Source: Saccharina japonica (Eukaryota; Sar; Phaeophyceae; Laminariales; Laminariaceae). Taken from it: a DNA stretch of 64,000 bases. Of the stretch, positions 60,601 through 64,000 are shown in pieces. Every line of letters starts with the position of its first letter. The first letter of the stretch is position 1. The stretch spans positions 308,027-372,026 of the forward strand of contig MEHQ01004280.1 in the NCBI GenBank assembly GCA_008828725.1, written 5' to 3'. The position numbers were made by a program, and so were the translations under genes. The notes under the pieces were generated by a model that was not told where the DNA came from, searched no databases, and saw only the letters and a list, made by a program, of their open reading frames with translations.

Positions 60601-62812
60601 GTTCTATTCCACCGAACGGCATTCACACACGCACGGCGGCCCGCATTGATTCTTCTTCTTCGGCAGGAACGAGTTCCGTCGCCATCAGCTGCCAAAAGTG
60701 TAATGGTGACGCGTGCTACGATAGAGGTATCACTTTTTGGCTGATCCGTTTTCTGAATGTTCGGGCTCCTTAGCCCAAAGTCGTCGGACTTCCCTTCTTG
60801 TGTCGCAATTTTCTTCATTTTTTACTCAGGCCATGGGATTGTTCATTGAGTATATAGTATATATAGTATATATAGTATATATAGTATATAGCATTTTTAT
60901 TTTCGTCCAAAATCAGGTTTCGGGTGAGGTATAGAGATTCTCAAGTGACCACCCTCATAAGGCAGAAACATGGCCTGTATGCAGGTGCACATCTACCGTA
61001 GCAGGCGTCTCGTATCGTATCGAAAACCTCAGGTAGAAAAAGTGACGAGCAAAACGGAATGCCAAACGCACTGGGTACAAAATCTCAAAACAATACGAAC
61101 GTGACGACAAAGCACCGTCACCGGAGATACACTTACAAAACACACACACGCACATCTCAGCTGTGGGATCGAGGATTTCGTCGAGCTCATCTTTGCAGGC
61201 TGTGTGTGATATCTTCGATCGTTATCACAACGCCTGCTGCGAAACAGAACTGTCCAAATAGTGCTCCCCCCGCCTCCCTCGTGGCATACTGCTGTTTTGT
61301 ACCTGCTGATCGAAAATCGCCCTTCGCTTGGCCATGTCGCGACGCCTGGTCTCTTTCTCCAGCCGCTGCCGCTCTTCTCGTCTGAAAGAGATCAATACCA
61401 GAGATCAGTAACAATAACATACAACAGAAACAGAGATCAGGGCCAGATGCAGATATCAGTAGCAGAGATGAGTGACAGATACCAGCGACAGAGATCAGGA
61501 ACATATATCAGTAACCAAGAGAGCATCGTGACCGGCTAGGGGTTCGAACGCGACAATAGCAGCGTAAAGTAGTAACTCTGGTAGCATCTACCAGGTATAA
61601 TTGTGACTGGCACTCGTAGTTAGGAGGCACATATATAGTCATCAAAACAAAATTTAGTGAGTGCAAACACGGGGATACATTGCTTTCGGGCCCATCGTAC
61701 GTTCTAATCACGGTGTATCACTCCGGTAACATCCGTCGTCGCCTATAATTCGTACGTAAATAGTTTAGGATCAATGAGGCCTATCTGCTGCGATCAGAGT
61801 CGAGACTTTCACCCAGGGCTACTACCCCCGCGTTGATTCGCCAGGAATCAACGCGTCACCTCGACATAGAGGGCAGCTATCCTGGTAAAATATTCCCTGG
61901 AGTAGTATTCAAAGGAAAGGAATACTCTGTAGCTCGCTTTGTTGACACACTTGCGCCAGGAGACTTCGCGGCGGGAACGGCCGCAGTGAACGGACCTTGG
62001 GAAGCACGGAACGGCCCCTGCAAAACTCGGCAGTGAAAATGTGGGTACTTTCCCCTTACCGCAGCCTTGTTCGCAAGATAATTATCGGTTGAAGCCATAC
62101 GGACTCATTGGCCTCATATCAAGAGCAGTAGTACTGCTGTATTCGTTTTCATGTGCGCCCAAAACAATGTCCATAAACTAAAGTAGCACGATTTCACAGC
62201 AGTACAGGACACCACTGTAGCACCCGGGAATGCATTACGAATACGAGTACTCACAGTAAGAAACAGGAATGCTGGCCCAGGCTGGATGTCTTATTCGGGA
62301 ATGAGTATGTTTTACACTGACCTTAGCACAATGGCTCCCGAATTTCTTGTTCTATTGCCAATCTTAGCCTGCCTTTCTTCGTGCTGGTCTTCTTGGCATA
62401 ACTACTCGTATACTCGTACTTACCGCACTGATCATCCGCGTTCTGTACTCCTGTAGGAGTACTCATGTAACTCGTACATAGCATGCCGTTCAGCTGCCCA
62501 CTACCAGGTGCGTACGTGAGTGCGTAAAACGATAATAGCAAATACGAGGATTGCTTATGTATTCACAACAGTACAACGTAATATTACACCAGGTTCCAAC
62601 CGATCGCCAACCGATACAGGGAGATGACACCAACACACGCCCGCAGAGACAGTGTGGACTTACGCGGTGTCTACAAGTGCATCCTCCTCTCCAGGGGGCT
62701 TCGGTTGCAGAGGAGCCACGCCCTGGAGGGGGGTGTCCCAGTGCCGCTCCCCGGTTAGGCTATTTTCGTAGAAGTAGTATCCTGTTTCAGGGTCAATGTG
62801 CTTGCCGAACGC
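20388..62812 (-). CDS. Large 30-exon gene: WW / leucine-rich-repeat / coiled-coil protein (partial)
   Basis: Thirty minus-strand exons can be joined with consistent phases, giving about 1,091 codons over 42.4 kb (coding about 8%). Approximate residues: WW-type domain 3-31; charged helix 50-135; ten LRRs of 22-23 residues 136-370 with pattern LxxLxLxxNxLxxLPxxI (SHOC2/PIRL-like plain LRRs); globular segment to about 505 with a CxC...C...C cluster; Lys/Glu-rich helices about 506-720; WW-like segment about 740-775; Ser/Asp-rich acidic region about 784-985; basic helical tail to the end. No signal peptide or membrane span is seen, so an intracellular scaffold is likely. WW domains bind proline-rich partners and LRRs give a protein-binding surface; a cytoskeletal or flagellar role is only a guess. 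Neither the start codon nor the stop codon was found; the gene may extend beyond the right edge. The exons are listed separately. Confidence 0.85.
20797..20901. mobile_element. CCATAGTAA-family element
   Basis: Inverted ends CATAGTAATCAGGACC and GGTCCTGATTACTATGGCCC, around 105 bp. Confidence 0.65.
20996..21085 (+). repeat. AGTCAGTAAT short tandem repeat
   Basis: Repeats of AATAGTCAGTAATAGTCAGT, decaying towards the right. Confidence 0.8.
21412..21640. mobile_element. CGGACAGAT-family MITE
   Basis: Ends CATCGGACAGGTAACCGG and, inverted, CACTTCGGACCGGTATAT, with AGATC-rich interior. Related partial copies are at 17.71-17.88, 42.58-42.71 and 51.66-51.79 kb. Confidence 0.5.
22602..22772 (-). 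CDS. Exon 29: Arg/Glu-rich helical tail
   Basis: Acceptor TTTTTGTACCTCAG, donor GTGAGC, phase 0 to 0, 57 codons. It begins [19 protein letters not shown] and continues [20 protein letters not shown]. The opening AAIALIQ resembles the start of an IQ motif but lacks the full pattern. A partial copy lies 830 bp upstream. Confidence 0.82.
22855..23810 (+). repeat. Degenerate CCCATGGGAT-rich repeat region
   Basis: Many variants of ATCCCATAGGATATCCCA and GGATCTCGTGGAGGAT, including a duplicated segment (22.86-23.05 versus 23.41-23.55 kb). A small outlier of the same type is near 60.08 kb. Confidence 0.7.
23536..23606 (-). pseudogene. Partial duplicate of exon 29 (5' end)
   Basis: After TGTACCCCAG the sequence reads [13 protein letters not shown], against [13 protein letters not shown] at the start of exon 29. 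Similarity is lost after about 40 bp and no good donor follows. The flanking intron (22.86-23.05 kb versus 23.41-23.55 kb) is also duplicated, so exon and intron were copied together. Confidence 0.6.
24191..24257 (-). CDS. Exon 28: basic helix
   Basis: Acceptor CCCACCGTCAG, donor GTGCGA, phase 2 to 0. It encodes [20 protein letters not shown] then KE. The other two frames contain stops. Confidence 0.72.
24490..24740. mobile_element. CGGACAGAT-family MITE
   Basis: Ends CACGCCTCGGACAGATAATC and, inverted, ACACGTCGGACAAATCATGA. The interior is rich in AGATC and CTAGATC palindromes. About 250 bp. Confidence 0.6.
25447..25531 (-). CDS. Exon 27: Ser/Ala-rich exon
   Basis: Acceptor CGCCCCCGACAG, donor GTGCCA, phase 1 to 2. 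It encodes [20 protein letters not shown] then TASSTGH. The frame is set by exon 28, which is open only when entered in phase 2. Confidence 0.62.
25935..26150 (+). repeat. Interspersed family R1, long copy
   Basis: Begins AAGAAAGTCCGCGTCACAAG, then GGTTCTTAGTAAGATGCA, the CTTCGCGC segment and the GCGAGGGTCTATGGTC segment, ending GAGTACACCCACG. Confidence 0.75.
26657..27416 (+). repeat. Degenerate TTACGGTTACAG minisatellite
   Basis: About 760 bp built from a 6/12-bp motif (ACGGTT, ACAGTT) with heavy drift. No coding frame is assigned. It lies in intron 26. Confidence 0.85.
27660..27932 (-). CDS. Exon 26: Ser-rich exon
   Basis: The best acceptor by phase is TTCTCTTCTCAAATAG at 27932; another, ending in CACAG at 27863, would need an incoming phase 2. 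The frame encodes a long Ser/Glu/Gly run with [20 protein letters not shown]. Synonymous variation among TCN and AGY serine codons favours this frame over two other open ones. The donor is GTGATG (phase 1), and GTCAGT 13 bases further on is an alternative. Confidence 0.55.
28486..28537 (-). CDS. Exon 25 (candidate): short Lys/Cys exon
   Basis: Acceptor GAGCTTGTTAG, donor GTAAGG, phase 0 to 1. It encodes [17 protein letters not shown]. It was chosen because it links the phase 0 end of exon 24 with a phase 1 acceptor of exon 26. Short and without domain support, so tentative. Confidence 0.45.
31171..31371 (-). CDS. Exon 24: Ser/Asp-rich acidic region
   Basis: Acceptor ACCAATTTTCAG, donor GTAAGC, phase 0 to 0, 67 codons. 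It opens [20 protein letters not shown], has acidic Ser runs, then a basic patch and a Ser/Thr tract. An earlier in-phase donor (GTACGT, exon end 31252) would remove the last 27 codons. Probably a disordered, phosphorylatable linker. Confidence 0.78.
32253..32316 (-). CDS. Exon 23: end of WW-like domain
   Basis: Acceptor TGCTGTGTTAG, donor GTGGGG (weak), phase 2 to 0. Joined to exon 22 it gives [18 protein letters not shown], matching the YYxNxxTGExxWxxP half of a WW domain but with Ile/Thr where the second Trp is expected. Confidence 0.8.
33204..33328 (-). CDS. Exon 22: Trp-rich segment, start of WW-like domain
   Basis: Acceptor CACCCTGACAG, donor GTGAGT, phase 0 to 2, 41 codons. It begins [20 protein letters not shown] and contains [18 protein letters not shown], which forms the first part of a WW-like motif completed by exon 23. 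Confidence 0.84.
35762..35881 (-). CDS. Exon 21: helix, GC donor
   Basis: Acceptor GTCCTTATAG, phase 0 to 0, 40 codons. It encodes [20 protein letters not shown] and ends [10 protein letters not shown]. The donor is AAG|GCAAGT, a strong GC-type site. The nearby GT (GTGCAG) would shift the phase against exon 22. A decayed copy of this exon lies about 385 bp upstream in the same intron. Confidence 0.8.
36206..36267 (-). pseudogene. Decayed duplicate of exon 21
   Basis: After an acceptor CCCTATAG nearly the same as exon 21's, the sequence reads [18 protein letters not shown] against [18 protein letters not shown] in exon 21. It then diverges and meets a TAG. A weak donor GTATCG could follow GCGGAC. 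It looks like a tandem exon duplication that has decayed, although use as an alternative exon cannot be excluded. Confidence 0.65.
37778..37870 (-). CDS. Exon 20: acidic coiled-coil helix
   Basis: Acceptor TTGCAATAG, donor GTGACT, phase 0 to 0, 31 codons. It ends [18 protein letters not shown]. Read-through past the donor reaches a TAA after 16 more codons, so an alternative short isoform ending here is possible. Confidence 0.78.
38105..38350 (-). repeat. Interspersed family R1, inverted copy
   Basis: The reverse complement carries the same ordered segments: AAAGTCCGCCTCACAAGC, TCGACGAAACCCCGACG, and GCCATGCACGAC before GAGTGCACC. Confidence 0.7.
38964..39044 (-). CDS. Exon 19: coiled-coil helix
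   Basis: Acceptor CTTTCGCTTCAG, donor GTGAAG, phase 0 to 0, 27 codons: [20 protein letters not shown] then KEAQIDQ. Confidence 0.82.
40318..40443 (-). CDS. Exon 18: coiled-coil helix
   Basis: Acceptor TCTACACGCAG, donor GTACGG, phase 0 to 0, 42 codons. It begins [20 protein letters not shown] and ends [12 protein letters not shown]. Confidence 0.83.
41526..41588 (-). CDS. Exon 17: Lys-rich helix
   Basis: Acceptor ATCGGGCAG, donor GTAAGA, phase 0 to 0, 21 codons: [20 protein letters not shown] then E. Confidence 0.82.
41677..42506. mobile_element. PIF/Harbinger-like non-autonomous element in intron 16
   Basis: About 60-bp imperfect inverted ends: GGGCCCGTTTTAACGA on the left, GGGCCCATCTTAACGA inverted on the right, each followed by AATTCAATTTGGAAAA. 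It is flanked by TTA on both sides, the 3-bp duplication typical of PIF/Harbinger. Total 830 bp. The interior has open stretches but no recognisable transposase. Confidence 0.78.
42740..43111. mobile_element. CCATAGTAA-family element split by a MITE
   Basis: Left end ATTACGGGGGGCCATAGTAA, then AGTAAATAGGACCTACGGTA; right end GTCCTATTTATTATGGC then TTCCCGTAAT. Without the 242-bp MITE it matches 49829-49954 in inverse orientation. Confidence 0.72.
42839..43080. mobile_element. MITE with 45-bp near-perfect inverted ends, TTA duplication
   Basis: Ends GGGTCGTTCTTATCGAGCAA and its inverse, continuing into TTCCAAATAA, flanked by TTA on each side. 242 bp, AT-rich, forming one long hairpin. It sits inside an older element (42740-43111) only 97 bp from exon 16. 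Confidence 0.88.
43177..43264 (-). CDS. Exon 16: helical region
   Basis: Acceptor TAACTGGCCAG, donor GTAAGG, phase 2 to 0. It encodes [20 protein letters not shown] and then VKDASESKE. The following intron holds two inverted-repeat transposons. Confidence 0.83.
43574..43647 (-). CDS. Exon 15: start of helical region
   Basis: Acceptor CTCGTAG, donor GTGAGA, phase 0 to 2. It encodes [20 protein letters not shown] and then QQEE. With exon 14 it makes a CxC-x10-C-x7-C spacing that might bind metal. Confidence 0.78.
44172..44223 (-). CDS. Exon 14: Cys/Arg-rich micro-exon
   Basis: Acceptor CCCGAAACACAG, donor GTAAGA, phase 2 to 0. It encodes [17 protein letters not shown]. All three frames are open here; this one was chosen because exon 13 ends in phase 2 and exon 15 begins in phase 0. 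Confidence 0.65.
45000..45185. repeat. GGTCGGGTC-cored interspersed repeat
   Basis: Same order of parts as 40-240: GACCCG arrays, CAGGAGGTATTCAAACA, ATATCATGGGTCGAG, GCCGCGAGGTTTTGTC and GGTGAACAGCCCTGCTT. Confidence 0.65.
45367..45506 (-). CDS. Exon 13: globular segment, GC donor
   Basis: Acceptor TTTTCCGTCAG, phase 0 to 2. It encodes [20 protein letters not shown] and later [18 protein letters not shown]. No usable GT precedes the in-frame TAA that follows; GCAAGC right after CGGAG gives the phase needed by exon 14. A degenerate minisatellite begins immediately upstream of its acceptor. Confidence 0.78.
45516..46330 (+). repeat. Degenerate 60-70-bp minisatellite next to exon 13
   Basis: Repeated units of the form CAGAAAGCCTGA...GAAACCCGACGATCGACG...A, at least ten copies, starting right upstream of the exon 13 acceptor. 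Confidence 0.75.
46846..46977 (-). CDS. Exon 12: post-LRR globular segment
   Basis: Acceptor TTGCCGCAACCAG, donor GTGAGG, phase 0 to 0, 44 codons. It includes [20 protein letters not shown] and ends [11 protein letters not shown] recognise no family, but frame, composition and phase fit. Confidence 0.78.
47500..47684. mobile_element. MITE with AATGCTGGTAAACGCCCCCC ends
   Basis: The left GCAATGCTGGTAAACGCCCC is repeated inverted at the right as AATGCTAGTAAACGCCCC, about 185 bp. The target duplication is unclear. It lies in intron 11, 180 bp downstream of exon 11. Confidence 0.65.
47865..47996 (-). CDS. Exon 11: LRR C-terminal cap
   Basis: Acceptor GGCGACGGCAG, donor GTACTT, phase 0 to 0, 44 codons. 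[19 protein letters not shown] is the typical end of SHOC2-type LRR arrays (NPxxxPPxxIxxxG). A helix ending VQDILNQ follows. Confidence 0.85.
48733..48797 (-). CDS. Exon 10: LRR 9-10
   Basis: Acceptor TTGCTGTACCAG, donor GTGAGA, phase 1 to 0. It encodes [20 protein letters not shown] and then M, completing LRR 9 and opening LRR 10. Confidence 0.83.
49243..49430. mobile_element. CCATAGTAA-family element, diverged
   Basis: Left AAGTAAATAGGACCTACGGT, right CTTACCATGGGCCCCCGTAA. The interior has a duplicated GTGGCTTATATTT segment. Confidence 0.55.
49655..49785 (+). repeat. GATAATCAA 9-bp tandem repeat
   Basis: Tandem AAGATAATC units, about 14, with point changes. Confidence 0.88.
49829..49954. 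mobile_element. CCATAGTAA-family element, uninterrupted copy
   Basis: Inverted ends CGGGGGGGGCATAGTAAATA and, inverted, ATTACAGGAGACCATAGTAA; both sides carry AGTAAATAGGACC. 126 bp. Confidence 0.72.
50105..50485 (+). repeat. AGACCCCTTTGAAGGGATAT minisatellite
   Basis: Tandem 10-30-bp units mixing GACCCCTTTGAAGGGATATA with GGGATATAC. Each unit is partly palindromic (CCCTTTGAAGGG). Minus frames give GVLYPFK repeats and are not taken as a gene. Confidence 0.85.
50500..50720 (+). repeat. Interspersed family R2
   Basis: CGTGCCGTGCGACGCTATGC, CCCAATCGCGCAGTGACCGT and TACTGCTGTAACCGTC in order, as at 57.9 kb. Confidence 0.6.
51033..51142 (-). CDS. Exon 9: LRR 7-9, GC donor
   Basis: Acceptor CTTGTTGCAG, phase 2 to 1. 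It encodes [20 protein letters not shown] and then [16 protein letters not shown]. The donor is GCAAGA: using it keeps LRR 9 at 23 residues when joined to exon 10. A GT further on (GTGTGC) also fits the phase but would insert eight extra residues into the repeat. Confidence 0.83.
51447..51664 (+). repeat. CTAT tetranucleotide microsatellite
   Basis: About 218 bp of CTAT/CTAC repeats in intron 8. Confidence 0.92.
51899..51990. mobile_element. CCATAGTAA-family element, short
   Basis: GGGGGGGCAAAGTAATCAGAAC on the left and GGTTCTGATTATTG on the right. A half site, TTGGTTCTGATTAGTATAC, is also seen near 32870. Confidence 0.5.
52440..52760 (+). repeat. Minisatellite with GGTACCCGGTTACTCC units
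   Basis: Roughly 30-40-bp units of TATACCCGGGTAGGTACC and CGGTTACTCCCAGAGCA, about nine copies. Confidence 0.82.
52939..53039 (-). CDS. Exon 8: LRR 6-7
   Basis: Acceptor GGAAATGCCAG, donor GTGAAA, phase 0 to 2. It encodes [11 protein letters not shown] and then [20 protein letters not shown]. Confidence 0.84.
53539..53677 (-). CDS. Exon 7: LRR 4-6
   Basis: Acceptor GTGAAAAAG (purine-rich, weak), donor GTGAGA, phase 2 to 0, 46 codons. It encodes [20 protein letters not shown], then [15 protein letters not shown] and NVSNNKL. The frame and LRR spacing continue from exon 6. Confidence 0.85.
54219..54242. repeat. TA dinucleotide microsatellite
   Basis: Twelve TA units. Confidence 0.9.
54420..54790 (+). 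repeat. Degenerate 60-bp minisatellite beside exon 6
   Basis: About six units of GTGAGCCTAGCACGAAGG...GTCGGAGGTA...CTATCGTGAGG. It ends within 30 bp of the exon 6 donor. Confidence 0.8.
54818..54865 (-). CDS. Exon 6: 48-bp micro-exon, LRR 3-4
   Basis: Acceptor ACACAAG, donor GTGAGT, phase 2 to 2. The short peptide [15 protein letters not shown] exactly fills the gap between LPD (exon 5) and LETIPPSF (exon 7), restoring 23-residue LRR periodicity. It would be missed by ORF-based prediction. It lies next to a 60-bp minisatellite. Confidence 0.85.
56181..56276 (-). CDS. Exon 5: LRR 2-3
   Basis: Acceptor GTCTCACTCAG, donor GTGCGT, phase 2 to 2. It encodes [15 protein letters not shown] and then [17 protein letters not shown]. 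The 23-residue LRR spacing is kept exactly across both junctions. Confidence 0.85.
57790..58070 (+). repeat. Interspersed family R2
   Basis: CATGCCGTACGACTCCTTGC, CCAATCACGCAGTGGTCGTT and CTGCTGCTGTAACCGTCAC in the same order. Confidence 0.6.
58246..58340 (-). CDS. Exon 4: LRR 1 and start of LRR 2
   Basis: Acceptor GTCTTTCCAG, donor GTGCAC, phase 0 to 2. [19 protein letters not shown] fits the LxxLxLxxxxLxxVPxxI repeat, and SLKSLSLS opens the next one. Confidence 0.82.
59600..59776 (-). CDS. Exon 3: charged helical linker before the LRRs
   Basis: Acceptor CTACCCGGCAG, donor GTAAGC, phase 0 to 0, 59 codons. It begins [20 protein letters not shown] and ends [10 protein letters not shown], then joins directly to the first LRR. 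Confidence 0.82.
59800..60070 (-). repeat. Interspersed family R1, inverted fragments
   Basis: Three repeats of the GCTCCGTCTCGAAA / GTGTGGTCAATGG part on the minus strand, separated by G homopolymers (about 18 G at 59969). Confidence 0.6.
60848..60892 (+). repeat. GTATATATA 10-bp tandem repeat
   Basis: Tandem AGTATATAT units, four to five copies. Confidence 0.85.
61303..61381 (-). CDS. Exon 2: Arg/Glu-rich helix
   Basis: Acceptor GATCTCTTTCAG, donor GTACAA, phase 2 to 0. Its first base completes the GCA codon from exon 1. It encodes [20 protein letters not shown] followed by AIFDQQ, strongly helical and charged. Confidence 0.8.
62664..62812 (-). CDS. Exon 1 (first found): WW-type domain
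   Basis: Acceptor CATCACAG, donor GTAAGTCC, phase 0 to 2. The exon reads [18 protein letters not shown] and then [11 protein letters not shown], which matches the WW fold (ETG turn, aromatic YYFY strand, second Trp, Pro). The residue aligned with the first conserved Trp is Phe. A Pro/Glu-rich tail follows. The exon starts in phase 0 at an acceptor, so at least one upstream exon is missing; none could be supported between 62.8 and 64 kb. Confidence 0.85.
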
Positions 62813-63372
62813 CTGTGATGACGGGAGAAATGACGAATCAAGGGCGCGCACCGAAATTGTGAAAATTCTCCTCGTAAAAATGACAAGGATATATACCAGG
62901 TATCAGGCCTTGTGCAGGTGCTCGGTCGGACAAATCCAAGACGCGAGCTGCCTCTCCTGTTTCTAAGACTTGAAGGCGAAGGAACGGCGTTGTGTTGGTT
63001 ACGGTTTTGCTTTTATTGTTGTTTGGCGAACAGCAGCAGCGGCAGCAGTAGCAATGTAGGTATGCATACGTAGTGAATGTCTCTGCGACGGCAGAGATTC
63101 AACGGCGCAGACCGAAATCACTCGTCACGATGACGATATACGAGTAGTAAAGAAGTGATGGTAGTTACCGCAATCAGAGCTGTGACGTACCGGTAAATCA
63201 TCGATTTTAGTTGGAAATCATTACCGCTCGCCAATACCGCTACCGGAATAATAATTTATTTTCGGGTTCGGGAGTACAATTTGGTCAAAATAATAAAACA
63301 ATTGCCTTGCGCTCATCATTTTATTATTTCGTACCGGAATTAGAGTTAATTATTTATTCCCAGTGACTTTAG
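62813..63372. other. Upstream of exon 1, no exon supported
   Basis: Expected to hold intron or promoter sequence of the main gene. A stretch near 62.91-62.96 kb looks coding on the minus strand but lacks a donor before a stop. Confidence 0.45.
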
Positions 63373-63480
63373 TTACTGGGCTCTGTCGCGGAAATTATTT
63401 AATTTCCCAAATCCCCTGCCTTTCAATTACTGGGCTCTGTCGCGGAAATTATTTAATTTCCCAAATCCCCTGCCTTTCAA
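63373..63480 (+). repeat. Perfect 54-bp tandem duplication
   Basis: 63373-63426 and 63427-63480 are identical, each with TTACTGGGCTCTGTCGCGG and an internal AAATTATTTAATTT palindrome. Confidence 0.95.
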
Positions 63481-63764
63481 CTCTGTTTCGAGGTCTAATT
63501 CCATCTTTTTTTAGTAATCCCCTCCCCTACTTAGTTCGACTCCAAACACGATTTGGCTCTGGAGCCCATCAATCCATCTACGTCATGTTGTACCTGGTAT
63601 AAAAATATGGATCTGTGACATTTGGCTAGATAAAGTTATACCGATTCAATACGTAACCTAGCTTGGTAGTATAGCTCTGGGTCGAGTCGGTTATCGATCG
63701 TGACGGGCGAACTTGTACTGAGCTTTACATGGGAAGTGCAACTAACTGTGCAAAGCGACGGCGC

Positions 63765-63965
63765 AGCCACCTGACGATAACGTGGAGGACTGCTGCAGCA
63801 GCGTGCTGCTGCTGCTGCTGCTGCTGCTGATGCTGAGCCGAGGTGATATACGCTGCGTTGTGCGGTAGCACCCGACGATAATTAATGTGGAGGACGCTGA
63901 TTTAAGCTGCGTTGTGCGCAAGCACCTGACGAGCACATACATATACATGGAGGACGCTGCTCATT
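63765..63965 (+). repeat. Three diverged units with a CTG tract
   Basis: Repeats of ACCTGACGA...GTGGAGGAC(G)CTG about 65-95 bp apart. The first holds a GCTGCTGCTG tract of about eight units. Confidence 0.75.
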
Positions 63966-64000
63966 AACGTCAGGCAACATTACAAAAGCTGCTGTATGTA

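Noticed and set aside
62900-62955. Possible exon upstream of exon 1 (ERQLASWICPTEHLHK)
   Set aside because: Good acceptor, but no GT donor occurs before an in-frame TGA, so it cannot join exon 1 in phase 0.
1-64000. CRISPR array or prokaryotic defence system
   Set aside because: The direct repeats present are eukaryotic mini- and microsatellites without regular unique spacers, and the gene structure is intron-rich.

Overview
This is a eukaryotic nuclear window. Coding sequence is scattered as short exons (about 40-270 bp) between introns averaging about 1.4 kb. Splice sites are mostly GT-AG with several GC-AG, and there are many microsatellites, minisatellites and small inverted-repeat transposons. 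No bacterial operon, rRNA, tRNA or CRISPR is visible. Base composition is moderate, with frequent CAG/CTG tracts. Together with a long-intron gene coding for a WW/LRR/coiled-coil protein, this suits a complex protist alga such as a stramenopile (brown-alga-like), but the taxon is inference only.

Main gene (minus strand, about 62.8 kb down to 20.4 or 20.3 kb). I could read 30 exons whose reading phases agree at every junction, giving about 1,091 codons over 42.4 kb. In order they encode a WW-type domain (exon 1), a charged helical linker (2-3), ten 22-23-residue leucine-rich repeats with a C-cap (4-11), a globular segment with a Cys-rich stretch (12-15), a long Lys/Glu-rich helical region (15-21), a second WW-like segment (22-23), a Ser/Asp-rich acidic region (24-27) and a basic helical tail (28-30). 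The 5' start and 3' end were not found. Three introns appear to use GC donors. Degenerate copies of exons 21 and 29 lie inside neighbouring introns.

Plus-strand duplicated locus (8-16.2 kb). A 3.49-kb block is present twice, offset by exactly 4,702 bp, with one base difference found. Each copy carries a two-exon 3' gene end for a small Cys-rich membrane protein, followed by a degenerate 64-bp tandem repeat that seems to derive from its last exon. A second repeated block of about 330 bp lies between the copies, and the junctions fall in CT-rich tracts.

Left edge (0.4-2.1 kb, minus strand). A RanBP2-type zinc-finger exon with a second Cys/His motif starts another gene or is a distant part of the main one; two candidate downstream exons follow.

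The rest is introns and intergenic DNA dominated by repeats. These include at least five inverted-repeat element families (two with TTA duplications like PIF/Harbinger, one with TA duplications like Tc1/mariner), one nested insertion whose empty site can be read elsewhere in this same window, several interspersed families, and unusually frequent short palindromes (TACCWGGTA, CTATTAATAG). No second protein system could be supported.
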